Below, one piece after another: positions 6,777 to 13,852 of a stretch of DNA of 16,639 nucleotides. Source of the stretch: Ascidiaceihabitans sp. (GTDB lineage Bacteria; Pseudomonadota; Alphaproteobacteria; Rhodobacterales; Rhodobacteraceae); NCBI GenBank assembly GCA_023301665.1, contig JALZUL010000041.1:1-16639 (forward strand). The letters are read 5' to 3'. The notes under the pieces are model-generated. The model saw only the letters and a list, made by a program, of their open reading frames with translations, had not been told where the DNA came from and did no database searches. Every line of letters starts with the position of its first letter. Positions within the stretch are counted from its first letter, which is position 1. Made by a program: the position numbers and the translations under genes.

Positions 6777-7394
6777 TTAACCCTCGGCCTGCAACCGTGA
6801 CAAGCGGGCGTCAATAACCGCATCATGCTGGTCTTCGGCCTCCATCAGAGACTGAAAATCAGGCAGATACAATCCATCGACCGCACCTTCAGGGAAACGA
6901 TCCAAGATTGCATCCCACCGTAAAGCAAATTTATCCAAACGTTTGACCCATTGCTGTACTTTTTCCGGCGATCGCTGCGCGAGATACTTCAATCCGCGCA
7001 TTGCGCCCCCCCAAACACGATCAGCGCCTAGCAGCACGAAAGCGCCCAAAGTTAGGAACAAGACCAAGACAACGCTCAGAAAAACCCAGTGTGGCCGAAA
7101 GAAAACCAGCGCTAAAATGGCCATCAATCCAATTAATTTTCGATTTGACTGAAATGATGATTTCGCCGCCTTGAACAAAGAACGGTTTTCTAGCGGCTTT
7201 GCTTCGCTCGCCGATTTAAACGACTTTGCAGCATTCACGCGAACCTCTTCTTGAGCTTTAGGCACTTTGATTTTTTTCGTGTGCACCTTAGCGGCTTTTG
7301 GATCCGGACCGTCGGCGACAGGTGCCGAATCGTGAAGAATTTCACGGATTGCAGTCATCGTGGGATCAGCATCAGCGGTAACATTGGCAGACAT
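6777..7394 (-). CDS. Membrane protein of unknown function
   Basis: I do not recognise this family. The protein is about 205 residues. It has a charged, Lys/Ala-rich N-terminal half (roughly residues 1-85, with KIKVPKAQEEVRVNAAKSFK) that looks disordered. Two close hydrophobic segments follow, LIGLMAILALVFF and WVFLSVVLVLFLTLGAFVLLG, joined by a tight RPH turn. The C-terminal 80 residues are soluble, Trp/Asp/Leu-rich and probably helical (AQRSPEKVQQWVKRLDKFALRW). Translation may start at ATG 7394 or at an in-frame GTG at 7406; neither has a strong ribosome site. It lies 72 bp upstream of secE on the same strand, so it may be co-transcribed with secE. It is divergent from the antiporter gene. 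Confidence 0.75.
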   Translation of the reverse strand: MSANVTADADPTMTAIREILHDSAPVADGPDPKAAKVHTKKIKVPKAQEEVRVNAAKSFKSASEAKPLENRSLFKAAKSSFQSNRKLIGLMAILALVFFRPHWVFLSVVLVLFLTLGAFVLLGADRVWGGAMRGLKYLAQRSPEKVQQWVKRLDKFALRWDAILDRFPEGAVDGLYLPDFQSLMEAEDQHDAVIDARLSRLQAEG

Positions 7395-7577
7395 TACAGT
7401 ACTCACTTAACAAAAACTGGAACTGGGCAAACATGGCAGTGCTCGCCCCTGAAAAACCACACTCACTTAGAATTACGGAGAAAGAACGGCTTAAGCGTGT
7501 CAAAACCATGGCGAATACGCCGATTGGCAGCTTGCCAGAAAAGATGTACCAAAGCATAGAAAACCGATGGGAATGCC

Positions 7578-8831
7578 ATGACACTTCTTCAAATCGCTTC
7601 GCTTTTGATTGTTCTGGCGGGAGCATTCGGCGCAATCAATTACTTGTTTTTAAAGTTGCCATCCGCCATCGGGATTTTGGTTGTAGCCCTCGTGGCATCT
7701 TTTGTGGTCATCGCGACGGATGCGCTTTTCCCTGCCTTAACTGTAGAAGAGCGCATAAGAGCACAGGTCCTAGAGCTCGAATTCTCCGAGGCGCTGCTCG
7801 AAGGCATGTTGGGGCTTTTACTTTTTGCCGGTGCCCTGCACGTCAAATTGTCTGATCTTCGCAAGGCCTGGCTCGTTATTTTGTTGATGGCCACCATCGG
7901 CGTTGGATTATCCACAACAATTGTAGGTTTTGGGTTTCACTGGCTCACCGGAATGCCAATTATGATAGCCCTTGTTTTCGGCGCGCTCATTTCACCCACG
8001 GATCCCGTGGCAGTGCTTGGCGTGTTGCGTGAAGCTGACTTGCAAAAATCACTAGAAACCAAGATCGCAGGTGAAAGCCTCTTTAACGATGGCGTCGGGT
8101 ACGTCGTCTTTCTGGTCCTTGTAGGATTAGCATTCCCATCGGGTGATCATCACGACACCGGCCTTGTTGCAGCTGTCCAGTTGTTTTTCCAAGAAGCCCT
8201 TGGCGGCGCGATTTTGGGCATTGCACTTGGCTGGCTCACCTTCCGCGTCATGCGTCGGATTGATGACTATTCGCTCGAAGTTTTAATCACGCTTGGACTG
8301 GCTTTTGGAGGCTATGAATTGGCCGTTTGGCTCCATGTATCAGCGCCAATCATGGCTGTTTGCGCGGGCTTGTTGATCGGTGATATTGGTGCACGCCACG
8401 GCATGTCTGAAGAAACACGCAAGTATGTCGATGCATTTTGGAAGCTTATCGATGAAATTTTGAATGCTGTCCTATTCCTGATGATCGGGTTCGAAGTCTT
8501 CGCAGTCGCGTTTGAATTTGACCTTCTTGTTTCAGGTTTCTTCGCCATCTTCCTCGCACTTACGGCTCGTTTCGTCGCCGTTGCAGTCCCTGTCATGATG
8601 TTGAAACCCTTCAGAACCTTCAGCGCCGGCGTCATCCCCATCATGACATGGGGTGGGTTAAAAGGTGGGATATCGGTGGCCTTGGCGTTATCCCTACCAG
8701 AAGGCGAATGGAAACCGCTTATCCTGACAGCCACGTATGTCGTGGTGATATTCTCGATTATTGTACAGGGTCTGACAGTCACACGCCTTGCTGAGCACGT
8801 TGGGCGTACACCAGAGCTTCCTAAGAATTAG
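7578..8831 (+). CDS. CPA1/NhaP-type cation:proton antiporter
   Basis: A 417-residue inner-membrane protein with about 12 hydrophobic segments from residue 4 to 400. Hallmarks of the monovalent cation:proton antiporter-1 family are visible. SPTDPVAVL (139-147) is the TDP unwound-helix motif, GESLFNDGVGYVVF (165-178) carries the ND ion-binding pair, and WGGLKGGISVALALSLP (358-374) is the conserved late helix. It should exchange Na+ (or K+) for H+ and so help with pH and salt balance, which suits a marine cell; the ion is not certain. There is no long cytoplasmic C-terminal tail such as TrkA-C. ATG 7578 begins a normal NhaP-type N-terminus; its ribosome site is weak (a GGGA nearby). It stands alone on the plus strand between tRNA-Trp and the secE side. 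Confidence 0.9.
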   Translation: MTLLQIASLLIVLAGAFGAINYLFLKLPSAIGILVVALVASFVVIATDALFPALTVEERIRAQVLELEFSEALLEGMLGLLLFAGALHVKLSDLRKAWLVILLMATIGVGLSTTIVGFGFHWLTGMPIMIALVFGALISPTDPVAVLGVLREADLQKSLETKIAGESLFNDGVGYVVFLVLVGLAFPSGDHHDTGLVAAVQLFFQEALGGAILGIALGWLTFRVMRRIDDYSLEVLITLGLAFGGYELAVWLHVSAPIMAVCAGLLIGDIGARHGMSEETRKYVDAFWKLIDEILNAVLFLMIGFEVFAVAFEFDLLVSGFFAIFLALTARFVAVAVPVMMLKPFRTFSAGVIPIMTWGGLKGGISVALALSLPEGEWKPLILTATYVVVIFSIIVQGLTVTRLAEHVGRTPELPKN

Positions 8832-8884
8832 AAATCGGTCGTCTGTCTGGGTGAGTGTCTATCGAAAATTATGGGATCAGACCT

Positions 8885-8901
8885 GAGCCAACCGCTGGCT
8901 C
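8885..8901. other. Short hairpin between antiporter gene and tRNA-Trp
   Basis: GAGCCA pairs with TGGCTC around ACCGC. It lies between the convergent antiporter gene and tRNA-Trp and could help terminate either, but neither strand has a proper T-run after it, so a terminator role is doubtful. Confidence 0.35.
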
Positions 8902-8915
8902 CAATGATCTAGGTT

Positions 8916-8991
8916 TGGCAGGGGCGCACAGACTCGAACTGTGGGCCTACGGTTTTGGAGACCGTCGCTCTACCAACTGAGCTACGCCCCT
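8916..8991 (-). tRNA. tRNA-Trp, anticodon CCA
   Basis: Read on the minus strand, a complete 76-nt cloverleaf is visible: acceptor AGGGGCG/CGCCCCT, D-arm with GAGC...AGTTGGTAGAGC, anticodon stem ACGGT/ACCGT holding CT-CCA-AA, and a T-arm with GTTCGAGTC. The discriminator is G and the 3' CCA is encoded. The CCA anticodon reads UGG. In many alphaproteobacteria tRNA-Trp stands just upstream of secE; here the antiporter gene on the other strand and the unknown membrane protein gene lie between them. Confidence 0.98.
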
Positions 8992-9206
8992 ACGCAGGGC
9001 CTTGATTACGCTGAGTATGAGAACTTGGCAAGCCGCAAAATGGCGTTTTTCAAAGACCGTTATCAACAATCACGCCTGTTAACGTTACGATCCTTGTGAA
9101 TGGTCTGCGACCAGCCCCTAGAAAGATGCCATTGCAAAACATTTGCTCTACAACCCTCAAGCTTGGTATTGATTGATCGCCACTAGATTCACGCTTCTTT
9201 TATTTC

Positions 9207-9222
9207 GGGGAACATCTCCATA
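9207..9222 (+). promoter_or_regulatory. Ribosome-site-like GGGGA before an ATA codon
   Basis: GGGGA (9207-9211) is followed after eight bases by ATA (9220-9222). The open frame from this ATA reads IERSLFSFIWKFSKRDQ, which looks like the usual start of this ABC family with ATA in place of ATG. The spacing is ideal for initiation. No ATG, GTG or TTG occurs in this frame between the upstream stop (9184) and TTG 9280. Confidence 0.5.
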
Positions 9223-12219
9223 GAACGCTCACTTTTCTCTTTTATCTGGAAGTTTTCGAAGCGGGACCAGCTGGTTCTATTGCTGGTCACCTTGAGCCTC
9301 ATGCCGCTGCTCTATGTTACGCTGGAGCTGCCAAAACGTATCATCAATGACGCGATCGGCGGCGACCCGTCGGTCACTTATTTTGGTTATAGTTTCACAC
9401 AAGTACAATTTCTGATGACGCTCTGCTGCCTATTCTTAATGGCGGTTTTTGTTCATGGCTTGCTAAAAATGCGGATCAACACCATGAAAGGTGTCTTGGC
9501 AGAGCGCTTATTGCGCCGCCTTCGCTACACGTTGATTGCGCGTATGTTGCGCTTTCCGGCCCCCTATTTTGAACGCACCAGCCAAGGTGAATTGGTTTCC
9601 ATGGTGACATCAGAATCCGAACCAATGGGTGGGTTGATGGGCGACGCTGTGGCACAACCGGTGCTTCAGGCCGGACAGATGCTCACGATCCTCTTTTTCT
9701 TGTTCTCTCAAAGCGTCACATTTGGATTGGCGGCCTGTGCATTGATACCGCTGCAAGCTTGGCTCATTCCACGTCTGCAACGGCGCATCAATCTACTCAA
9801 TAAGGACCGCATCATTCAGGTGCGCGCGTTGGCCGCCGAAATCGGGGAAAGCGCTGTTGGTTCAACGGCGTTACGAACGAATGGCGGGGGGCGCTACCGT
9901 CTGGCAATGATCTCTGACCGGCTGGGCATGTTATACGCTATCCGGTTTGAAATTTTTCAAAAGAAATTTTTCATGAAGTTCATCAACAACTTCATCACTC
10001 AGCTCACTCCATTTTTCTTTTATTCACTGGGTGGCTACCTCACGATCACAGGTGAAATCACCATCGGTGCCTTGGTTGCTGCCTTGGCCGCCTACAAAGA
10101 TTTAGCAAGCCCATGGAAAGAGCTTTTAACCTATTACAACCAGTCACAAGATATGTCGCTGCGTTGGGATACAATCGCTGAACGGTTCGCGCCCGATGGG
10201 ATGATCGATGAAGCCCTCATTGAAGGCACCCCTGACGAAATACCCTCTTTGATCGGTGATATTGAATTGTCGAACGTTACTGTGCTGGATGACGACGAAA
10301 ATACCGTACTTGATTCACTCAACGTATCCATTCCCTCTGGCAGCACGGTCGCAATCACCGCACCAAGCGACGAAGACCGCCGTGCGATCGCCAAGCTGCT
10401 GACCCGCGAATTATCACCAACGATTGGACATGTTAGCATTGCCGGCCAATCCTTGTCCAAACTCCATCAAGCTACAATTTCTACCCGCATCGGATATGCC
10501 ACCGCGCGTCCTGTGATGTTTCAAGGGAGCTTCGCCGACAACATTTTGATGCCACTCAAACAACAACCTCTAAAGCAAGATGTGAAGGCCCCGCAGAGCA
10601 TTGAAAACCTACGCTCTGGGAACAGCAGCGATTTGCTCAGCTCGGATTGGCTCGATTTTGCCACTGCTGAAACCCTAGATCACGAAGAGCTTCGGGTCTG
10701 GTGGCTTGACCTGATCAAAAGCATGGGCCGCCATGATGTATTATACCAACGCAGCTTAGAACAACGCTTCCGTCACGAAGCCCACAAAGATCTTTACAAC
10801 GCCCTAATTGCGCTGAGGCCCACAATCAAAACAGCGATTAACGAAGCTGGATTACAAGGCTATATTTGGCCCCTAGATGTAGAAGAATACAATCCAGCCT
10901 TACCAGTTGTTGAGAACCTACTTTACGCGATACCGCGTGTCACAATCACAGCCGACGTCCTTGCACGTCAAACCCAATTTCTAGACCTTTTATCCAGTTT
11001 AGACCTTGAAAAGGACCTGCTACAGCTGGCCGTCGATATCGTCGAAATGCTGCGCCAGACCTTTGGATTGGACGGAACCGATCACCCCCTATTTCGCAAA
11101 CTGGGGTTGGAGGTTGAGACATACGAGCAAGCTTTTACCTTGATCAAAAAACATCGTACCGCGTCAACTCTCACTCAACTTGAAAAAGCGCAATTGCTGG
11201 CTGTGCCTTTCGTTTTACCTGCTGAAAAGATTGGCCCGGCATTCCCATCTGAGATTATGGACCGTGTCCTCACGATCCGACGCACACACGGGGCCGCACT
11301 TCAGGCAAGCATGTCCGCAATATTCACCCCAATAGATACCGATGAACCGATTTCAGGCTTTACCGTTTTAGAAAACGCCTTGTTCGGGAAAATCTCTGAA
11401 AGCTCAGGTCAGGGCGGCGATAAAGTACGTGCGCTTTTAGCAGGTGAAATTACGCGGGCTGGTTTAGATGGTTTGGTGCTCAGCCTTATCTACGAAACCC
11501 CCATCCCGCTTGGTGGGGCGAATGTACCGGCGCTCTTTTCCGAGCCGCTTGCCATCAGCCGCGCCACGATAAAGCGCCCTCACGTCCTAATCTTGGACAG
11601 TATTCTAGCAAGCGATGACGCTGAAGCGCGTGCCAATGTATATCAAAATTTGCGTACGCTTTTGCCCAATACAACGATCGTTTGCTTGGCTGCTAAATTT
11701 GACGAGGAAGCCACCTTTGATCTAAACTTTGAGATGCACAACGGCCGTTTGAGCACCGATAAGGACGCTATGGTTCAAGAACAAGATGGAAGCGTCAGCG
11801 CTGATTTGGCACGCAAGCTTCGCGCACTAGAACAAACTGAATTGTTTTCAGAACTGGATCGCAAGCAACTGCGCCTTTTAGCATTTGGCGCACGCTGGTA
11901 TTCCGCTGTTCCCGGCGAATACGTATTTCACAAAAACGATGATCCAAAGAGCGGTGCATATCTTATCGTCGAGGGAGAGGCCGAACTTCTTTTGCCGCAA
12001 ACGGACGGCGCGGACACTTTGATCGCAACAAGCGGTGCTGGCAAACTGGTTGGCGAGCTGGGCCTGATCAAAAATGAACCCCGATCCTTAGACATGCGCG
12101 CAAAGAGTGATTTAACCTGCCTGCGCATCGGTGCCGAAGAATTTCTTGCGGTTGTCGAAAATGACGCCTCAACCGCTTACAAACTTTTGCAAGTGGTGGC
12201 GGGCTACGTCAGCAACTAG
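9220..12219 (+). CDS. ABC exporter-like protein, degenerate NBD, C-terminal cNMP-binding domain
   Basis: About 1000 residues. An N-terminal type IV ABC-exporter membrane domain (about 9265-10180; helices near 9265-9330, 9409-9465, 9679-9768 and 9979-10095) contains the coupling-type PAPYFERTSQGELVSMVTSE segment. Next comes an ABC nucleotide-binding fold, but its motifs are lost. Walker A reads TAPSDEDRRAI (about 10357-10389) with no GKS. The Q-loop is YATARP with no Gln, the LSGGQ signature reads LFSEPLAISRA, Walker B reads VLILDSI with Ser for the catalytic Glu, and the H-loop reads LAAKF. Roughly 270 residues are inserted between the Q-loop and signature positions. The last 135 residues are a cyclic-nucleotide-binding fold (PGEYVFHKNDDPKSGAYLIV, GELGLIKNEPRSLDMRA). 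It probably does not hydrolyse ATP in the usual way. The function is unknown; it may be a regulatory membrane protein. The start at 9220 (ATA) is chosen because a start at TTG 9280 would cut the first membrane helix; conventional callers would choose 9280 or 9301. Confidence 0.8.
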   Translation: MERSLFSFIWKFSKRDQLVLLLVTLSLMPLLYVTLELPKRIINDAIGGDPSVTYFGYSFTQVQFLMTLCCLFLMAVFVHGLLKMRINTMKGVLAERLLRRLRYTLIARMLRFPAPYFERTSQGELVSMVTSESEPMGGLMGDAVAQPVLQAGQMLTILFFLFSQSVTFGLAACALIPLQAWLIPRLQRRINLLNKDRIIQVRALAAEIGESAVGSTALRTNGGGRYRLAMISDRLGMLYAIRFEIFQKKFFMKFINNFITQLTPFFFYSLGGYLTITGEITIGALVAALAAYKDLASPWKELLTYYNQSQDMSLRWDTIAERFAPDGMIDEALIEGTPDEIPSLIGDIELSNVTVLDDDENTVLDSLNVSIPSGSTVAITAPSDEDRRAIAKLLTRELSPTIGHVSIAGQSLSKLHQATISTRIGYATARPVMFQGSFADNILMPLKQQPLKQDVKAPQSIENLRSGNSSDLLSSDWLDFATAETLDHEELRVWWLDLIKSMGRHDVLYQRSLEQRFRHEAHKDLYNALIALRPTIKTAINEAGLQGYIWPLDVEEYNPALPVVENLLYAIPRVTITADVLARQTQFLDLLSSLDLEKDLLQLAVDIVEMLRQTFGLDGTDHPLFRKLGLEVETYEQAFTLIKKHRTASTLTQLEKAQLLAVPFVLPAEKIGPAFPSEIMDRVLTIRRTHGAALQASMSAIFTPIDTDEPISGFTVLENALFGKISESSGQGGDKVRALLAGEITRAGLDGLVLSLIYETPIPLGGANVPALFSEPLAISRATIKRPHVLILDSILASDDAEARANVYQNLRTLLPNTTIVCLAAKFDEEATFDLNFEMHNGRLSTDKDAMVQEQDGSVSADLARKLRALEQTELFSELDRKQLRLLAFGARWYSAVPGEYVFHKNDDPKSGAYLIVEGEAELLLPQTDGADTLIATSGAGKLVGELGLIKNEPRSLDMRAKSDLTCLRIGAEEFLAVVENDASTAYKLLQVVAGYVSN

Positions 12220-12243
12220 CCCCCATCACTGGGGGGCTTTAGC
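12218..12243 (+). terminator. Terminator overlapping both convergent stop codons
   Basis: AGCCCCC (12218-12224) pairs with GGGGGCT (12232-12238) around a seven-base loop and is followed by TTTAGCCTTTT. The TAG of the ABC-like gene and the TGA of the GST-like gene both lie within this hairpin. Confidence 0.75.
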
Positions 12244-12876
12244 CTTTTCTAAATATGCATCCATCGCTGGCGTGTAGGCGGTCAGCTCATCGGTGACGGG
12301 GGCAAAGTTTTGCAAACGCTGATCATATGCAACGACCGCATCAGGCCAAACCACGGGTAAGCCAATAGACCGTTCAAAGGCTTTGATCCAAGCAAAGGTG
12401 ACCGCAAAACCGCAATCACATAGCCAAAGTTGATCTTGCGCAAGCACCGGGTCACTCAACAAAAGCGCGAGCGCTTCCAAATGTTTCGAAATCGCTGCAC
12501 CACCTGCCGTGACGATGCCGGTCTCTCGCGTCTCAAACGCCACCTGCGGATACAGGGCACGCACAGCTGGTTCTAAACGCGTATCGTGGAAGCGGCCTTT
12601 TTCGCGAGCCTTAGCGCGCAATTGAACAGTGTCGGGCAGCATCGGCGTTTCTACAAACGCCTCGTTCAGATATTCTGCGATGGCCTCAGAGTCCGAGAGC
12701 ATAAAGCCGTCATGGATCATCGCAGGCAGGTTCCCCGATGGAACAATCGCTTTATATTCGGCTGAACCATACCCGCCGGGCGGTGGCAGTTCCTCCCATT
12801 CGATCGATTTATGACGCATCATGATACGCAATTTGGCACAATACGTCGCAACGGGAACCGAATAGATTGTCAGCAT
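12226..12876 (-). CDS. Glutathione S-transferase family protein
   Basis: A 216-residue protein with an N-terminal thioredoxin-like domain (1-78) and an all-helical C-terminal domain, the normal GST layout and length. Visible marks are YSVPVATYCAKLRI (5-18) around the thiol-binding region, the cis-proline in GNLPAMI (49-53; Pro51) and SDSEAIAEYL (61-70), the glutathione gamma-glutamyl contact loop. It probably conjugates glutathione to electrophiles, or isomerises or reduces a small substrate; the class cannot be told by eye. It is cytoplasmic, with no signal peptide. AGG lies seven bases before ATG 12876. Its stop lies only six bases past the stop of the convergent ABC-like gene. Upstream, a terminator separates it from the binding-protein gene, so it probably has its own weak promoter or depends on read-through. 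Confidence 0.9.
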   Translation of the reverse strand: MLTIYSVPVATYCAKLRIMMRHKSIEWEELPPPGGYGSAEYKAIVPSGNLPAMIHDGFMLSDSEAIAEYLNEAFVETPMLPDTVQLRAKAREKGRFHDTRLEPAVRALYPQVAFETRETGIVTAGGAAISKHLEALALLLSDPVLAQDQLWLCDCGFAVTFAWIKAFERSIGLPVVWPDAVVAYDQRLQNFAPVTDELTAYTPAMDAYLEKAKAPQ

Positions 12877-12887
12877 AGAAAACCTGC

Positions 12888-12930
12888 AAAAAGAAAGAGA
12901 AAGGGGCCGTCGCGCAAACGATCAGCCCCT
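12888..12930 (-). terminator. Terminator after the binding-protein gene
   Basis: On the minus strand AGGGGC pairs with GCCCCT (12902-12907 with 12925-12930), with a TCG/CGA pairing inside the loop. A T/C-rich tail ending in TTTTT follows. It lies 14 bp past the stop of the substrate-binding protein gene. Confidence 0.75.
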
Positions 12931-12943
12931 AAAAATATGGTGA

Positions 12944-13723
12944 TCACTCAGCTAGAAGCTGCCATTTAACACCCAACTCATCAAAGAAGCCTTGCTCTTG
13001 CTTCAAAGTAATCCACGTGTTCACGTAGTTGATCCAAACTTGATCCGCTTGTGGCAACAACATCGCGATTGGTGTTGGGGAGCGGCCTTCGGCAACAGGA
13101 ACAATCATCAACTGGTCATATTGATCAACCAGTTTGTTTGCCTCAACATTGGACGTGATGTTTGCATCTGCTCGACCCGAAAGGACCTCTTGAAAGTCTC
13201 GTGCCGGTGCCTCAACGATACGGTGCGTCGCATCAGGGAAATACTGCTTAACTTGGGTTTCTTGTGTTGTACCCAATGTCGCCGCAACAGAAACATCCGC
13301 TTTATTCAGATCATCCCAATCATTGAAACGACCTGCGTTTTTCTTGAGCGTCAAAGGCACCGTCGCCAATGAAAAATAGCTGTTCGTATAACCCGCCGCT
13401 TTTGCTCGCGCTGGTGAAACGGAAGCTGAGCCAGTGATATGGTATTGACCAGATGTCACACCTGCCACCAAGGTTTTCCAATCCGTTGGAACGAATTCAA
13501 CTTCAACACCCAAGTCAGCAGCAAGCGCCGTCATCACGTCGATATCATAACCTTCATAAGTGTTTGTCGCGACATCGCGCATGGTCATCGGGTTCCAATC
13601 ACCCGTTGTCCCTACTTTCAGAACACCTTCAGATAGGATGTCATTTAATGCAGATTGGGCGTGAGCCTGAACCGCACTTACCGCCATAATAGCCGCAGTT
13701 GCTGCAATTTTAAAAAATTTCAT
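12944..13723 (-). CDS. Periplasmic substrate-binding protein, family 3 (amino-acid/PheC-like)
   Basis: A 259-residue secreted protein. Residues 1-22 are a signal peptide (MKFFKIAATAAIMAVSAVQA, cut near AHA|QS). The mature part has the family-3 two-lobe pattern: ILSEGVLKVGTTGDWNPMT (29-47), YEGYDIDVMTALAADLGVEV (56-75), SASVSPARAKAAGYTNSYF (99-117) with the ligand carboxylate Arg106, and the second-lobe segment GRADANITSNVEANKL (183-198). It reads very like PheC (cyclohexadienyl dehydratase), an enzyme branch of this fold. Beside ATPase and permease genes it is most likely the transporter's binding protein. The second-lobe position where amino-acid binders usually have Asp appears to be Ser191, so the ligand may not be a standard alpha-amino acid. 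It is divergent from the ATPase gene. An AAGGGA ribosome site sits five bases before ATG 13723 and overlaps a hairpin arm. Confidence 0.9.
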   Translation of the reverse strand: MKFFKIAATAAIMAVSAVQAHAQSALNDILSEGVLKVGTTGDWNPMTMRDVATNTYEGYDIDVMTALAADLGVEVEFVPTDWKTLVAGVTSGQYHITGSASVSPARAKAAGYTNSYFSLATVPLTLKKNAGRFNDWDDLNKADVSVAATLGTTQETQVKQYFPDATHRIVEAPARDFQEVLSGRADANITSNVEANKLVDQYDQLMIVPVAEGRSPTPIAMLLPQADQVWINYVNTWITLKQEQGFFDELGVKWQLLAE

Positions 13724-13731
13724 GAGTTTCC

Positions 13732-13779
13732 CTTTTCAAACGATGGTCCTTATCTAGTTTGCCAGATAGGTTTGAAAAG
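13732..13779. promoter_or_regulatory. Nested inverted repeat in the divergent ABC intergenic region
   Basis: Perfect 10-bp outer arms CTTTTCAAAC (13732-13741) and GTTTGAAAAG (13770-13779) enclose a second inverted repeat TATCT/AGATA (13751-13755 and 13764-13768). On the binding-protein mRNA the 3' outer arm runs into the AAAAGGGA ribosome site. On the plus side the repeat overlaps the -35 box of the ATPase promoter. It could be an operator, an RNA switch, or both. Confidence 0.7.
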
Positions 13780-13800
13780 TCCCAGCACTTTAAATTTAAA
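13772..13800 (+). promoter_or_regulatory. Likely promoter of the ATPase-permease-MATE operon
   Basis: TTGAAA (13772-13777), a 17-bp spacer and TTTAAA (13795-13800) give a reasonable sigma70 match. The -10 lies in a 12-bp TTTAAATTTAAA palindrome. Transcription would start about 45 nt before ATG 13853. The -35 box overlaps the inverted-repeat arm. Confidence 0.5.
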
Positions 13801-13852
13801 TCCAAGACTGGATCTTCGACACAACCGAAAGCCACGGAAAGACCTTTGTTTT

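Noticed and set aside
8312..8782. 156-codon minus-strand open frame opposite the antiporter gene
   Set aside because: The antiporter frame carries clear family motifs; this frame is its complement and matches nothing recognised.
13655..13852. N-terminal extension of the ATPase frame
   Set aside because: It overlaps the divergent binding-protein gene and its signal peptide, and the extra residues do not resemble an ABC ATPase.
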